Positions 7,086 through 15,230 of a stretch of DNA of 64,000 nucleotides are shown here, piece after piece. The translations under genes and the position numbers were made by a program. Under the pieces are notes generated by a model. The model saw nothing but the letters and a program-made list of their open reading frames with translations, was not told the DNA's origin and ran no database searches. Position 1 is the stretch's first letter; each line of letters opens with the position of its first letter. This stretch comes from Nissabacter sp. SGAir0207 (lineage in GTDB: Bacteria > Pseudomonadota > Gammaproteobacteria > Enterobacterales > Enterobacteriaceae). The stretch is taken from assembly GCF_005491205.1 (NCBI RefSeq), contig NZ_CP028035.1:1240001-1304000 (forward strand), in the 5' to 3' direction.

Positions 7086-9056
7086 CCCCACCGACTCCAG
7101 AGCCTGAGAGTCACTCAATTTCCGCTTATCCTGCCAGAGCGCCATCCGCCCGCGCAGGGTGGTGCTCAGGCCCTCCAGCGCGCTGCGCGCTTCGTCAAAT
7201 GCCGGGTTCAGGCTGAGCGCCAGCTCAAACAGCCGCTGCGCCATGTAGCGGTTGCGATCGCAGCCCAGACCGTTCAGCCAGGCCATGCCGAGCGACCAGG
7301 CGGCCTCGGCGCGGGTGCGGCTCTCCTCATCACGGATAATCTCCGGCAACCACTGATCCACCGCCTGACGGCGATCGGCCTCCGGGCCAGCCTCCAGCGC
7401 CCAGGTGGCGCGCCAGTAACGGGCGTGCAGATCGCCACCGGCAATCGCCTGCTGATACCAGCGCATCGCCCCGGCGTAGTCAGGCTCGCCGCCGCTGCCC
7501 TCGCGCAGCGCATTGGCGTAAGCGAACATCGCTGGCACCATGCCCGCCTCGGCGGCGCGGCCAGCGGCCTGCATCGCCCCGTGCGCGCTCTGCAACGCCT
7601 CCGGAACATCCTCGTGCCAGGCGTTACGGTAGAACAGGTACAGCTCATAACTGTGCAACGCGCTGCCGCGTAGGGCCATCCCCAACAGCATGGTGTGGGC
7701 GGCGTTGAGATCGCCATGCAGCGCCATATCGTGCGCGAGCGTGATCTGCTGCTGCTCGGTCTGTTCACGCGCGCCATCCGCCGCCAGCAGGGAGGCGGCG
7801 TAATCCATCAGCGAGGCGGAAAGGCGCAGGTTCTCCGGCACGCCATACAGCCCGTGGGCGCTGGCGCAGGCCGCGAAGGCCGCCAACAGCGCATCGGAGG
7901 GGAAGGCGCAGGCGCGCTGCAACAGGCTCGCCAGCACGCCGTGCTCATCCTCCACACCGGAAGCCAGCACCGCCCGCGAGATAAACAGCGTGGCGAAGGG
8001 GGAGGGCGTCGCCTCCGGGCACAGCGGCAGCATCTCGGCGTAACAGGCCAGCCCGGCGGCATCGTCATCCTGCCAGTAGGCCAGACAGGGCGCGGCCGCC
8101 TCCAGCAACCGCCAGCGCAGCGCCGGGGCAAGATCGGCGGCCAGCACCTCCGCCAGCCGCTGCTGCAACTGCGTTGCCCGGTCGCTCTCCGGCTCGGCCA
8201 CGTCGCCAGCCAGCGCCGCCAACAGCGCCTCGGCACGGAAACGCTGGCGCGTCTCCTCCTCAAAGGCCGCCATCAGCGGGCCTTCCACCACCTCCTCCAT
8301 CCGCGCCTGATCGCCGCCCCACGCCGGGGTCTGGAACACCAGCCACGACTCCAGCGTCCCGCTGTCACCCGGCCGCACCGCCAGCGCCAGCCGTAGCCAA
8401 TAGTCCACCGGGGCCTCCGCCTCTTCACGCGGCGGCAACGATGCTGGTAACTGCGACGGCCAGACGGAAGGCGCGGCCGCGCCCAGCCGGTGCAGCCAGC
8501 TGACGCCCTCGGCCCACAGCGGGTTGTTCTCCAACTTGAACTTCTGATGCAGCGGCAGCGGAACCTCGCCAGCGAACAGTGCGCGCAGCCAGTAAGGCTC
8601 GCCAAAGCCGCCGCTCAGGGTCATCAGGTGGCGGAAGGCGTGGGTCGGGCGCGGGTGGCAGGCCACTGCATCCAGCAGCGCCAGCACCGCATGGTCACAG
8701 CAGAGCTGCGCGCCCAGCCACTGGCTGTCCGGCATCTCAGCCTCGTCGCCCTGGCTGCGGATCGCCCACGCCTGCTCATGCCAGAACATGCCGAGCAACA
8801 CCCGCGCATGGTAGCTCGTCGGTGAGTGCAGCACCCACTCCTGTAGCAACTCCAGCCGGCCGGCCGCGTCCAACTCGCCGCCGCTGAACAGGGTCTCCAT
8901 GCTCATCACCACGCCGTAGGGGCTGCGGGGATCGCTGTGCGACTGCCAGCCGCGCATCTGCATCAGCAGCCACTCGTCCAGTTTGGCGAAGCGGCGGGTC
9001 AGAAGCAGGGTGCGCGCCCGCAGGATCTCATCGGGCTGGGTGTCAGGGTGTGGCAT
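7065..9056 (-). CDS. Large hypothetical protein, DUF4034-like N-terminus with Sel1/TPR-like repeats
   Basis: This 663-residue protein has no signal peptide or membrane segment. The N-terminal third (ARTLLLTRRFAKLDEWL, then YHARVLLGMFWHEQAW and a segment with HAFRHLM) resembles DUF4034 proteins. The C-terminal third (about 450-640) has Ala-rich helical pairs typical of Sel1/TPR repeats (YANALREGSGGEPDYAGAM, WYQQAIAGGDLHARYW, AAWSLGMAWLNGLGC). Such repeats usually bind other proteins. The start is supported by AAGGA six bases upstream. It stands alone as a leftward gene beside the repeat-flanked region. Family assignment is from memory and moderate; no function is claimed. Confidence 0.6.
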   Translation of the reverse strand: MPHPDTQPDEILRARTLLLTRRFAKLDEWLLMQMRGWQSHSDPRSPYGVVMSMETLFSGGELDAAGRLELLQEWVLHSPTSYHARVLLGMFWHEQAWAIRSQGDEAEMPDSQWLGAQLCCDHAVLALLDAVACHPRPTHAFRHLMTLSGGFGEPYWLRALFAGEVPLPLHQKFKLENNPLWAEGVSWLHRLGAAAPSVWPSQLPASLPPREEAEAPVDYWLRLALAVRPGDSGTLESWLVFQTPAWGGDQARMEEVVEGPLMAAFEEETRQRFRAEALLAALAGDVAEPESDRATQLQQRLAEVLAADLAPALRWRLLEAAAPCLAYWQDDDAAGLACYAEMLPLCPEATPSPFATLFISRAVLASGVEDEHGVLASLLQRACAFPSDALLAAFAACASAHGLYGVPENLRLSASLMDYAASLLAADGAREQTEQQQITLAHDMALHGDLNAAHTMLLGMALRGSALHSYELYLFYRNAWHEDVPEALQSAHGAMQAAGRAAEAGMVPAMFAYANALREGSGGEPDYAGAMRWYQQAIAGGDLHARYWRATWALEAGPEADRRQAVDQWLPEIIRDEESRTRAEAAWSLGMAWLNGLGCDRNRYMAQRLFELALSLNPAFDEARSALEGLSTTLRGRMALWQDKRKLSDSQALESVGLRGEAP

Positions 9057-9363
9057 GCGGTTCCTTTATGGTGGCAGGTGGCGGTCAGGGCGTGATTATG
9101 CGAATTTTCTCGGCATAAGTCTAAGTAATGGCGGCCGCGCGCCGCAGCCAGAATGTTCCGAGAAGCGCAATCGCAGGCATGGTGGGCAGAAAATAACGGC
9201 ACTGTTTATCAGGGAAATAAAGTGTAAGCCGGGATGTTGCCTATTTTTCTGTGGAGTGACTATTATTTATTCCATTAAAGATGGAGTGATGTTTATTTGC
9301 TCAGCGATAATCGATGATTACCGTTATTATCAATCACGCAGAATAACTATTTATTCAGAGCAA
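9057..9363. other. Intergenic region between the DUF4034-like gene and micF
   Basis: No supported gene lies here. An open frame on the plus strand (8983-9366) crosses it but has no family resemblance and overlaps the start of the leftward gene. The right part (about 9200-9363) is markedly A+T-rich, unlike the GC-rich coding DNA on either side. Confidence 0.5.
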
Positions 9364-9445
9364 TAAAAAACCGGCCAAAAGGCCGGTGCAAAAAACAGTC
9401 AAATTATCGGAGATAATGAAGATAAATACAAATAATGATGATAGC
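9364..9445 (-). ncRNA. micF: MicF small RNA
   Basis: Read on the minus strand from 9445, the RNA begins GCTATCATCATTA, identical to the 5' end of E. coli MicF as I recall it. An A+U-rich body follows. It ends in a factor-independent terminator (CCGGCC TTTT GGCCGG followed by TTTTTT) near 9364, giving about 82 nucleotides. MicF pairs through its 5' end with ompF mRNA and blocks its translation. As in E. coli it is divergent from, and just upstream of, an OmpC-type porin gene. A TATACT box lies seven bases upstream of the proposed start, and a mar/sox/rob-like box lies further upstream. Confidence 0.82.
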
Positions 9446-9470
9446 GGGAGGAAGTATATAGTTAATTTAC

Positions 9471-9507
9471 AGATTTGCTTTATCACAATGTGCGATAAAG
9501 TAAATCT
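9471..9507. promoter_or_regulatory. 37-bp near-perfect palindrome with a mar/sox/rob-like box, upstream of micF
   Basis: The outer 14 bases of each side pair as an inverted repeat with one mismatch. The dyad continues inward nearly to the centre at 9489. On the minus strand, 9496-9477 reads ATCGCACATTGTGATAAAGC, close to the mar/sox/rob box pattern (AYnGCACnnWnnRYYAAAY). It falls about -32 to -51 from the proposed micF start. E. coli micF is activated through such a box. A MarA/SoxS-type gene lies just beyond ompC. The role is inferred. Confidence 0.5.
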
Positions 9508-9771
9508 ATGATAAATAACTGATTTGTATGAATTGGCGCGCCTGCTTTACCATAAGATGCTTTATTGTCTTTATTTTTACGCTGGAAAAATGCACTTATT
9601 TTTACAACCAGATACGCTTATTTATAACAAGGAAACATTATCACTAGGTTGGTAGCATTTTCTTTCTGGATTAATTATTCACTTATCATGAGAATGAATT
9701 CGCCTTGTCGGGCTTTAATTATTATTTGGTAACAGTGGCGCACGCCCGACATCACGATCGAGGAAATTACA

Positions 9772-10872
9772 ATGAAACTCCGCATTCTCTCTCTGATGGT
9801 TCCCGCTTTATTGGTTGCCGGCACCGCAGGTGCTGCAGAAATCTATAACAAAGATGGCAACAAGCTGGATCTGTTCGGCAAGATTGACGGTTTGCACTAC
9901 TTCTCTGACAACGACGGCAGCGATGGCGACCAGTCCTACATGCGCTTCGGCCTGCGTGGCGAGACTCAAATCTCCAACCAGTTAACCGGGTACGGCGAGT
10001 GGGAGTACCAGGTGGCGCTGAACAACGCCGAGTCCGAAGGCTCCGCGGACACCTTCACCCGTGTGGGCTTCGCTGGCCTGAAGTTCGGTGACTACGGCTC
10101 TCTGGACTACGGCCGTAACTACGGCGTGATCTATGACGTGGGCGCCTGGACCGACGTCCTGCCGGAGTTCGGCGGCGACACCTACGGCGCTGACAACTTC
10201 ATGATGCAGCGCGGCAACGGTATGCTGACCTACCGCAACAACAACTTCTTTGGTCTGGTGGATGGCCTGAGCCTCGGCCTGCAGTATCAGGGCAAAAACA
10301 GCAGCGGCTCCGGCGAAGATGGCCGCAGCGTGCTGGACAGCAACGGCGACGGCTATGGCCTCTCCCTCTCCTACGATCTGGGCAACGGTATCAGCGCCGC
10401 GGCGGCTTACGCCAGCTCTGACCGCACTGACGACCAGAACAACGCGGCCCTGTATGGCCACGGCGACCGTGCGGACGCCTACACCGGCGGCCTGAAGTAT
10501 GACGCCAACAACATCTACCTGGCGGCGATGTACACCAAAACCTACAACGCGACCCGCTTTGGCGACAACAGCAGCACCATTGAAGGCTTCGCCAACGAAG
10601 CGGACAACTGGGAAGCGGTGGCGCAGTACCAGTTCGACTTCGGCCTGCGTCCGTCCGTGGCCTACCTGCAATCACGCGGCAAGGACATTGAGGGCTTCGG
10701 CAATCAGGATCTGCTGAAATATGTCGACGTGGGCGCGACCTACTACTTCAACAAAAACATGTCCACCTATGTGGATTACAAAATCAACCTGTTGGATGAC
10801 AACGAGTTCACCCGCGCGGCCGGCATCAACACCGACGACGTGGTGGGCGTAGGTCTGGTTTACCAGTTCTAA
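9772..10872 (+). CDS. ompC: Outer-membrane general porin OmpC
   Basis: This 366-residue protein has a 21-residue signal peptide (cleavage after AGAAGAA-type sequence, mature start [16 protein letters not shown]). It shows the alternating pattern of a 16-strand trimeric porin, the conserved [21 protein letters not shown] segment split around loop 2-3, and a C-terminal Phe (VGVGLVYQF) for BAM-dependent assembly. It lets small hydrophilic solutes cross the outer membrane. The OmpC rather than OmpF assignment rests on the divergent micF upstream. GAGGAAATTACA places the ATG well. The 330-bp region upstream is A+T-rich, as expected for an OmpR-controlled promoter, but I could not define OmpR boxes. 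A strong terminator follows. Confidence 0.88.
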   Translation: MKLRILSLMVPALLVAGTAGAAEIYNKDGNKLDLFGKIDGLHYFSDNDGSDGDQSYMRFGLRGETQISNQLTGYGEWEYQVALNNAESEGSADTFTRVGFAGLKFGDYGSLDYGRNYGVIYDVGAWTDVLPEFGGDTYGADNFMMQRGNGMLTYRNNNFFGLVDGLSLGLQYQGKNSSGSGEDGRSVLDSNGDGYGLSLSYDLGNGISAAAAYASSDRTDDQNNAALYGHGDRADAYTGGLKYDANNIYLAAMYTKTYNATRFGDNSSTIEGFANEADNWEAVAQYQFDFGLRPSVAYLQSRGKDIEGFGNQDLLKYVDVGATYYFNKNMSTYVDYKINLLDDNEFTRAAGINTDDVVGVGLVYQF

Positions 10873-10887
10873 GCTTGATGAATTGAC

Positions 10888-10916
10888 AGGGCCGGCACGA
10901 TGCCGGCCCTTTTTTT
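10888..10916 (+). terminator. ompC terminator
   Basis: AGGGCCGGCA and TGCCGGCCCT form a 10-bp stem with a 3-base loop, followed by seven T residues. It lies 15 bases after the porin stop and just before the convergent regulator gene. Confidence 0.9.
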
Positions 10917-10924
10917 ATGCAAAA

Positions 10925-11311
10925 TCAGGCGGATTTCTGGTGCACCAGATGCAGCGGTGGGGCGATGTCCAGCGTGATGTCCGGGTTCTGCCGGTACTCC
11001 AGCGGGGTGATGTTGAAGCGCTTGCGGAACATATAGGTGAAGTGCGACTGCGAACCGAAGCCAAAATCCATCGCGATATCAAAGATGGGGGTGTCACTGG
11101 CGCTAAGCTGGTAGGCCGCACCCGCCAGACGGCGTTCGCGGATATATTTTCCTAGCGAAATGCCCGTCGACTCTTTGAACAGTTTCTGCATGTGCCATAA
11201 GGAGTAGCCAGAGTACTCAGCCAGCTCTTCCAGGTGAATGACACGGCCAAGGTGGTTTTCAATCCACTTGCTCAGGGCGCAGACAACGGTGATATGGATA
11301 TCTGGTGTCAT
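10925..11311 (-). CDS. AraC-family regulator of the MarA/SoxS/RamA type
   Basis: This 128-residue protein consists of two helix-turn-helix units with no ligand domain: HLEELAEYSGYSLWHMQKLFKESTG and then SDTPIFDIAMDFGFGSQSHFTYMFRKRF. The ending PLEYRQ is typical of the MarA/SoxS/Rob group. These proteins activate stress and efflux genes and, through micF, lower porin levels. A short C-terminal extension (about 15 residues) is unlike SoxS. It converges on ompC and sits 1.5 kb from a mar/sox/rob-like box upstream of micF, so a local regulatory link is plausible. Which member of the family it is cannot be told. The ribosome binding site is weak. Confidence 0.8.
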   Translation of the reverse strand: MTPDIHITVVCALSKWIENHLGRVIHLEELAEYSGYSLWHMQKLFKESTGISLGKYIRERRLAGAAYQLSASDTPIFDIAMDFGFGSQSHFTYMFRKRFNITPLEYRQNPDITLDIAPPLHLVHQKSA

Positions 11312-11429
11312 GGGTTTGTCTGTTTCTGAATAGGTATAGGGGCAGTATACACAAATTCTATGAAATAGCGGAGCCGGGGGGGAGGGGGCGGAAATGCGCC
11401 GGGCCAGCGTGGCCGCCCGGCGCAGATCG

Positions 11430-11645
11430 TCAGTGGCTCAAATGGCGGGCCAGAATATCGAAGGCGGCGGCGCGGCTCTCAACCGGGTCGGTCGAGAGGG
11501 GATTGGCGCTGTTGCCCTCCACCTTGACCACCCACCAGCCCTCCTCCTCATCAAATACCGCGTAGCTGCCCTTTTCACAGTCTGTCAGCAGGTCGCCCGC
11601 CTCAAGCTGGTAGACCGTGTGGTGCATGTAGTTTGTTTTGAGCAT
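11430..11645 (-). CDS. Small hypothetical protein, 71 residues
   Basis: This small soluble acidic protein has no recognised family. A good ribosome binding site (AAGGAT five bases before the ATG) and a sequence of mixed, non-repetitive composition (AVFDEEEGWWVVKVEGNSAN) argue that it is a real gene. It lacks a signal peptide and membrane segment. The paired Trp and acidic stretch might mark a small all-beta fold, but this is a guess. Its neighbours are also short single genes on the same strand. Confidence 0.6.
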   Translation of the reverse strand: MLKTNYMHHTVYQLEAGDLLTDCEKGSYAVFDEEEGWWVVKVEGNSANPLSTDPVESRAAAFDILARHLSH

Positions 11646-11821
11646 GTTTCATCCTTGATTTCAGTAGCCTGGAAACAGCTGCCGTGACGAAGTGCCCTGG
11701 CATGGCTGTGGCGCCAAGGGGACGCCCCAGGCCGGCCCACTAGTATCCGCCCGGTATGCCTGGCTGTGAAGGGGCGGATCGCAATTCTGCGAGTTGCCAC
11801 AAAAAGTGCGGCGGGACTGGC

Positions 11822-11917
11822 TTAAAACAGGTGGGTCGCCAGCATGGCCAGCGCCAGCCAGAACAGCGCGCAGCTGCCAATCAGCAGCGTCCAAAGGGTG
11901 GTAGGGGTCAGGTGCAT
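11822..11917 (-). CDS. 31-residue single-pass membrane peptide
   Basis: A perfect GGAGG, five bases before an ATG at 11917, opens a 31-codon frame. It encodes MHLTPTTLW followed by a hydrophobic helix (about residues 9-31, LLIGSCALFWLALAML). Only the last part of a longer in-frame stretch belongs to the gene: the Shine-Dalgarno sequence fixes this start. Size and layout resemble the tiny inner-membrane proteins of enterobacteria such as YmiA or YohP, but I cannot assign it to one. Confidence 0.6.
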   Translation of the reverse strand: MHLTPTTLWTLLIGSCALFWLALAMLATHLF

Positions 11918-12053
11918 GGCAGCCTCCGCAGGGGCAAAACAGGAGCGGCCATTATCCGTTGTGGGAGGGGAGGGCAATTGGCCGAGCAGCGCGGTGAAGC
12001 AGGGCCTTTTCACTGGTTGACATGCGGGCGCTTCCGCCCGCCGTGCCGCCCGC

Positions 12054-12143
12054 TTAACCCCAGGGCGGGGTGCCCTGCATCAGCGAAATGACGCCCACGC
12101 ACACTGCCACAAAGCAGAACAACACCATCAGCAACCGTTTCAT
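12054..12143 (-). CDS. 29-residue hydrophobic peptide
   Basis: An ATG at 12143 opens a 29-codon frame: MKRLLMVLFCFVAVC, then VGVISLMQGTPPWG and TAA. It has two basic residues, then one hydrophobic helix, then a short Pro/Trp tail, so a small membrane peptide is likely. AAAGGGG lies about nine bases upstream. It is just upstream of, and on the same strand as, the 31-residue peptide. No homologue is recognised, and translation is unproven. Confidence 0.45.
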   Translation of the reverse strand: MKRLLMVLFCFVAVCVGVISLMQGTPPWG

Positions 12144-12274
12144 ACGCCCGCACCCCTTTCACGCGACCATGCAGATTGACCGGCAATATTTTTTCAGAAA
12201 AACGGCAAAAGACAATCTGAATTTTAAGAAAGGAGGCAGGTGAACCGGCCGCCGGGCGGCAGCCGGTAAAGGGG

Positions 12275-12619
12275 TCAGTCGTGGTCGTGGTGCCAGCCCG
12301 GCGGTGGGCCATCATCGTGCCAGTGCGGGGGGCCGTCATCGCGCCAGCCATCATGCCAGTGCGGCGGGGGCGGCCCGTGGTGGGGCGGCTCCTCGACCCA
12401 TACCCAGCGGCCCTCATGGTGGCGGTGGTGATGCCACCAGTCCGGGTCGCGCCAGTCGTCGCCATCCCAGTAGTAACCGCGCCGATCCTGATCCCCGATA
12501 TGCAGGGAGAGGCCGGGCACATCCACACCCAGCTCGACTTCCGCGTGTGACACCTGCGGAAGAGCCAGCAGCGGCAGGGAGAGTGAGAGCAAGGTGAACA
12601 GCGTGACGGTTTTTTTCAT
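12275..12619 (-). CDS. Periplasmic DUF2502 protein (YpeC-like), His/Trp/Asp-rich
   Basis: This 114-residue protein has a clear signal peptide (MKKTVTLFTLLSLSLPLLA, cleavage near VSHA). The conserved DUF2502 core follows (LSLHIGDQDRRGYYWDGDDWRDPDWW). The last 60 residues are extremely rich in His, Pro, Trp and Asp (HHHRHHEG, HWHDGWRDDG, HHDHD). E. coli YpeC has the same core and a charged tail. The His/Asp tail suggests metal binding in the periplasm, which is inference. GGAG, eight bases before the ATG, supports the start. It is a single gene. Confidence 0.75.
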   Translation of the reverse strand: MKKTVTLFTLLSLSLPLLALPQVSHAEVELGVDVPGLSLHIGDQDRRGYYWDGDDWRDPDWWHHHRHHEGRWVWVEEPPHHGPPPPHWHDGWRDDGPPHWHDDGPPPGWHHDHD

Positions 12620-12763
12620 CGTATTAACTCCAGCCTGATCGTCAGGTGCGGCTAAAGTAATGCTGAAAAAAAGCGTCGGCTATAGGATTTTATCCCTTTT
12701 ACGCACTCCTACGGTTTCTTAACAGATGTGACAGGAATCACACCCTTTTCGCGACCGTACGGA

Positions 12764-13009
12764 TCAATAGTCGTCGTGCGTCAGCCACTCATCCGCATCA
12801 TCGAACATCTCTTCGACCAGACGGTTCAGTACGGACTTGTCCTGCTTGCTGGCGTCGCTGTTCAGGCCGTTGGCCTGCATCGCCTTCACTTTAACCTCTG
12901 CATCCGGGAACACCCGGTGAACCCGCTTGGTCAGCTCCGCGGTGATCAGGGCATGGGCATTCGGCAGCCCGGCAACGTTACGTTTGTCGTAAATCAGCTC
13001 TACACGCAT
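12764..13009 (-). CDS. DinI-like family protein
   Basis: This 81-residue protein has the DinI fold pattern: an N-terminal strand (MRVELIYDKR), a helix with ALITAELTKRVHRVFPDAEVKV, and an acidic C-terminal helix (NRLVEEMFDDADEWL). DinI stabilises or restrains RecA filaments in the SOS response, and family members occur on chromosomes and prophages. AAGGA is six bases before the ATG. A partial LexA-like site lies 37 bp upstream. Whether this copy acts on RecA is unknown. Confidence 0.8.
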   Translation of the reverse strand: MRVELIYDKRNVAGLPNAHALITAELTKRVHRVFPDAEVKVKAMQANGLNSDASKQDKSVLNRLVEEMFDDADEWLTHDDY

Positions 13010-13045
13010 GACGCGTCCTTACATGTGGCAATTTAGGGTGTTAAG

Positions 13046-13061
13046 GTGGACGAATATACAG
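13046..13061 (-). promoter_or_regulatory. Possible degenerate LexA site upstream of the DinI-like gene
   Basis: On the minus strand this reads CTGTATATTCGTCCAC. The left half matches the LexA consensus CTGTATAT exactly, but the right half keeps only CA of the expected ACAG. Position and gene type suggest SOS control, but the site may be non-functional. Confidence 0.3.
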
Positions 13062-13197
13062 TTGTTGTTGCCATTTCGCCAGAGTTTGCCAGACGGCGGC
13101 AAAAATTTTTTTGCGGTGAGGGAGGGGCATGGATGGCGCTATTGACGCGGGGAGAACGGCGGCCAGTCTGGCGCGTCTGCCACCTATTCTGGAAAAC

Positions 13198-13234
13198 AAA
13201 AAACCCGCAGTCTCAAAGAGAGTGCGGGTTTTTT
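13198..13234 (-). terminator. Terminator after tRNA-Pro
   Basis: AAAAAACCCGCA and TGCGGGTTTTTT form a strong stem flanked by A and T tracts, so it can work in both directions. It lies about 40 bases beyond the 3' end of the tRNA gene. Confidence 0.85.
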
Positions 13235-13275
13235 GTGGGGTATCCAGCTGTAACGGGTACGGCTGGAAAAAGAGT

Positions 13276-13352
13276 TGGTCGGCATGAGAGGATTCGAACC
13301 TCCGACCCCCGACACCCCATGACGGTGCGCTACCAGGCTGCGCTACATGCCG
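13276..13352 (-). tRNA. proL: tRNA-Pro (anticodon GGG)
   Basis: The minus strand reads CGGCATGTAGCGCAGCCTGG at the 5' end and gives a complete 77-nucleotide cloverleaf with encoded CCA. The anticodon loop contains GGG, and the T arm reads GGAGGTTCGAATCC. It matches E. coli proL in sequence type and in position next to yejM. Confidence 0.95.
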
Positions 13353-13430
13353 ACGCTATGGGCGACTATACTACCGATTCCCGGCCCGATTGCAAGAGGG
13401 CGGCGTAATGACTGCTTTAGTTTTAAGCAG

Positions 13431-15206
13431 TTAGTCAGCAATAAAGCGCCGTTCGTCGGTCAGCACCTGCAACAGTAGCGCCAGTTGCGGCTTCTCGTTT
13501 TTCATCTCCTGACCGTCGCGATCGTAGACCCGGTAGTCGCCGCCAGCGCTCAACAGCAGCGTCTGCGTCGGCGTGGTCACCAGCAGGTTGCCGTGATCGC
13601 CGGTGGTCACCCAGTCATGGCGGCGGCGCGCGGCGAACAGATCCTCGCCCTGCGAGTAGTCGGCGGCGCGCGTCTCCACATGCAACAGGCGCTGCATCAG
13701 CGTGGCCATCACATCCTCATGGCTGGTCAGCTTGCTGATCTGCTGCGCTGGCGTGCCCGGCCAGTGGATGGCCAGCGGCACCTGCAACTGCTGGCGGCTG
13801 TCGCCGTTCGCCAGCTTGCCCTTGTCACCGAGCGCCATGCCGTGGCTGCCGGTGATCACCACCACCGTGCGCTCCAGCTGGCCGCTGGCCCGCAGGCTCT
13901 CCAGCACCGCGGCAATCTGCTCATCCATCTGCCCGGCGGCGCGGCGGTACTGCTGCGCCAGCGCATTGCCAGTGAGCGGCTTGCCGTCACTGTCCAACGC
14001 CTGACTGATGCCGTTGAAGCTCAGATAGGAGAACCAGGGCGCCTTGCCGTTGCGGCCAGCCAGCCACTGCTGCCACTGCTGGCGCGTCTGGCGGTCGCTT
14101 TGTGGGGCCGGGGCTGGCAGTGAGAAGTCGGCCAGCAGCGCCTGACGGTAGAGCGCCGAGCGGAAGCCATCCGAGGCGAACAGCCCGAACTGGTAGCCCT
14201 GGCTGCTCAACGCGGCAATCAGGGCGCTGGGTTTGCGCGCCGACAGAATGCCGTCCATATAGGTCGGCGAAATGCCATAGAACAGCCCAAACAGGCCGCT
14301 GTCATTCTGGTTGCCAGCGCTGTAGTGCTGGCTGAAGGCAATATTCTGCTGGGCAAAGGCGGCCAGCGTGGGCATGGTCTGCGCCAGATTGTCGGCGCGC
14401 AGGCTCTCCGCCGTCACCAGCAGCAGGTTATAGCCGCTGCCGCCATCGCGGAAGGTGATGGCATTTAGTGGGTACTCCACCGCCACCGCTTCCGGCTTGC
14501 CCTGCTGCGCCAGTCGGCGCTGGTACTCCTGCGCATCCAGCAAGCCATGTTTCTCCAGGAACTTACGGGCGGTCATCGGGTAGGAGAGCGGCAGGTTGGC
14601 GCGCTGCATGGTAATGGGACGGTAGAAATTGGCATCCGCCCAGATATAGAGCAGGTGCGAACTGAAGAAGGTCAATATAAACAGCATCGCCAGCGGCTTG
14701 CCGAAGCGCTGCCGGTTAAGGCTGCGCAGCTTCTGCCACGCCCAGGTGCCAAACAGCATCTCCACCAGGAAGATCACGGGCACGCTGATGAACATCAGTT
14801 GCCAGTCACGCGCCAGCTCGCCCTGTTCCGGGTTGACCACCAGCTCCCACACCACCGGGTTGAGGTGCAGGTGGAAGCGGGTGAACACCTCGCTGTCAAC
14901 CAGCAGCAGCGTCAGCCCGGCGGTGGCGAAGGCGGCGGAGAGGAACCTCAACAGCCGTTGCGACATCACCACGAAGGTGAGCGGGAAGATGATCAGCAGG
15001 TAGGCGGCGAAGCCAATGAAGCTGAAGTGGCCCAGCAGGCTGACGAAGGCGTAGATGCGGCCAGCCAGCGAGGCGGGCCAGTCAGAGACAAACAGGTAAC
15101 GGCTGCCCAACCCCAGGCAAAGCAGGATATTGAACAGGGCGAACCAGTGCCCCCAGCTGATCATCTGGGAGACTTTTTCGCGGTAGCGCTGACGATTGTT
15201 CACCAT
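13431..15206 (-). CDS. yejM: Inner-membrane LPS-sensing protein YejM/PbgA/LapC
   Basis: This 591-residue protein has five N-terminal membrane helices (about 1-190), a basic linker, and a periplasmic hydrolase-fold domain of the sulfatase/arylsulfatase type. E. coli YejM has the same length and near-identical segments (RQRYREKVSQM, ADANFYRPITMQRANLPLSYP). YejM senses lipid A in the inner membrane and, through LapB, restrains FtsH degradation of LpxC, so it sets LPS synthesis. The N-terminal membrane part is the essential one in E. coli. It follows yejL by 24 bp in one leftward operon. Confidence 0.95.
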   Translation of the reverse strand: MVNNRQRYREKVSQMISWGHWFALFNILLCLGLGSRYLFVSDWPASLAGRIYAFVSLLGHFSFIGFAAYLLIIFPLTFVVMSQRLLRFLSAAFATAGLTLLLVDSEVFTRFHLHLNPVVWELVVNPEQGELARDWQLMFISVPVIFLVEMLFGTWAWQKLRSLNRQRFGKPLAMLFILTFFSSHLLYIWADANFYRPITMQRANLPLSYPMTARKFLEKHGLLDAQEYQRRLAQQGKPEAVAVEYPLNAITFRDGGSGYNLLLVTAESLRADNLAQTMPTLAAFAQQNIAFSQHYSAGNQNDSGLFGLFYGISPTYMDGILSARKPSALIAALSSQGYQFGLFASDGFRSALYRQALLADFSLPAPAPQSDRQTRQQWQQWLAGRNGKAPWFSYLSFNGISQALDSDGKPLTGNALAQQYRRAAGQMDEQIAAVLESLRASGQLERTVVVITGSHGMALGDKGKLANGDSRQQLQVPLAIHWPGTPAQQISKLTSHEDVMATLMQRLLHVETRAADYSQGEDLFAARRRHDWVTTGDHGNLLVTTPTQTLLLSAGGDYRVYDRDGQEMKNEKPQLALLLQVLTDERRFIAD

Positions 15207-15230
15207 ACGGGGTTCAGGGCGGCTGTCGTT

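Noticed and set aside
8983..9366. 127-codon plus-strand frame between the DUF4034-like gene and micF
   Set aside because: It overlaps the start of a well-supported gene and the micF terminator, and changes composition midway.
13046..13408. 120-codon plus-strand frame before yejM
   Set aside because: It runs through the tRNA-Pro gene and its terminator on the opposite strand.
13411..13431. Hairpin ACTGCTT/AAGCAGT at the yejM stop
   Set aside because: No T-tract follows on the minus strand and the stem is short.
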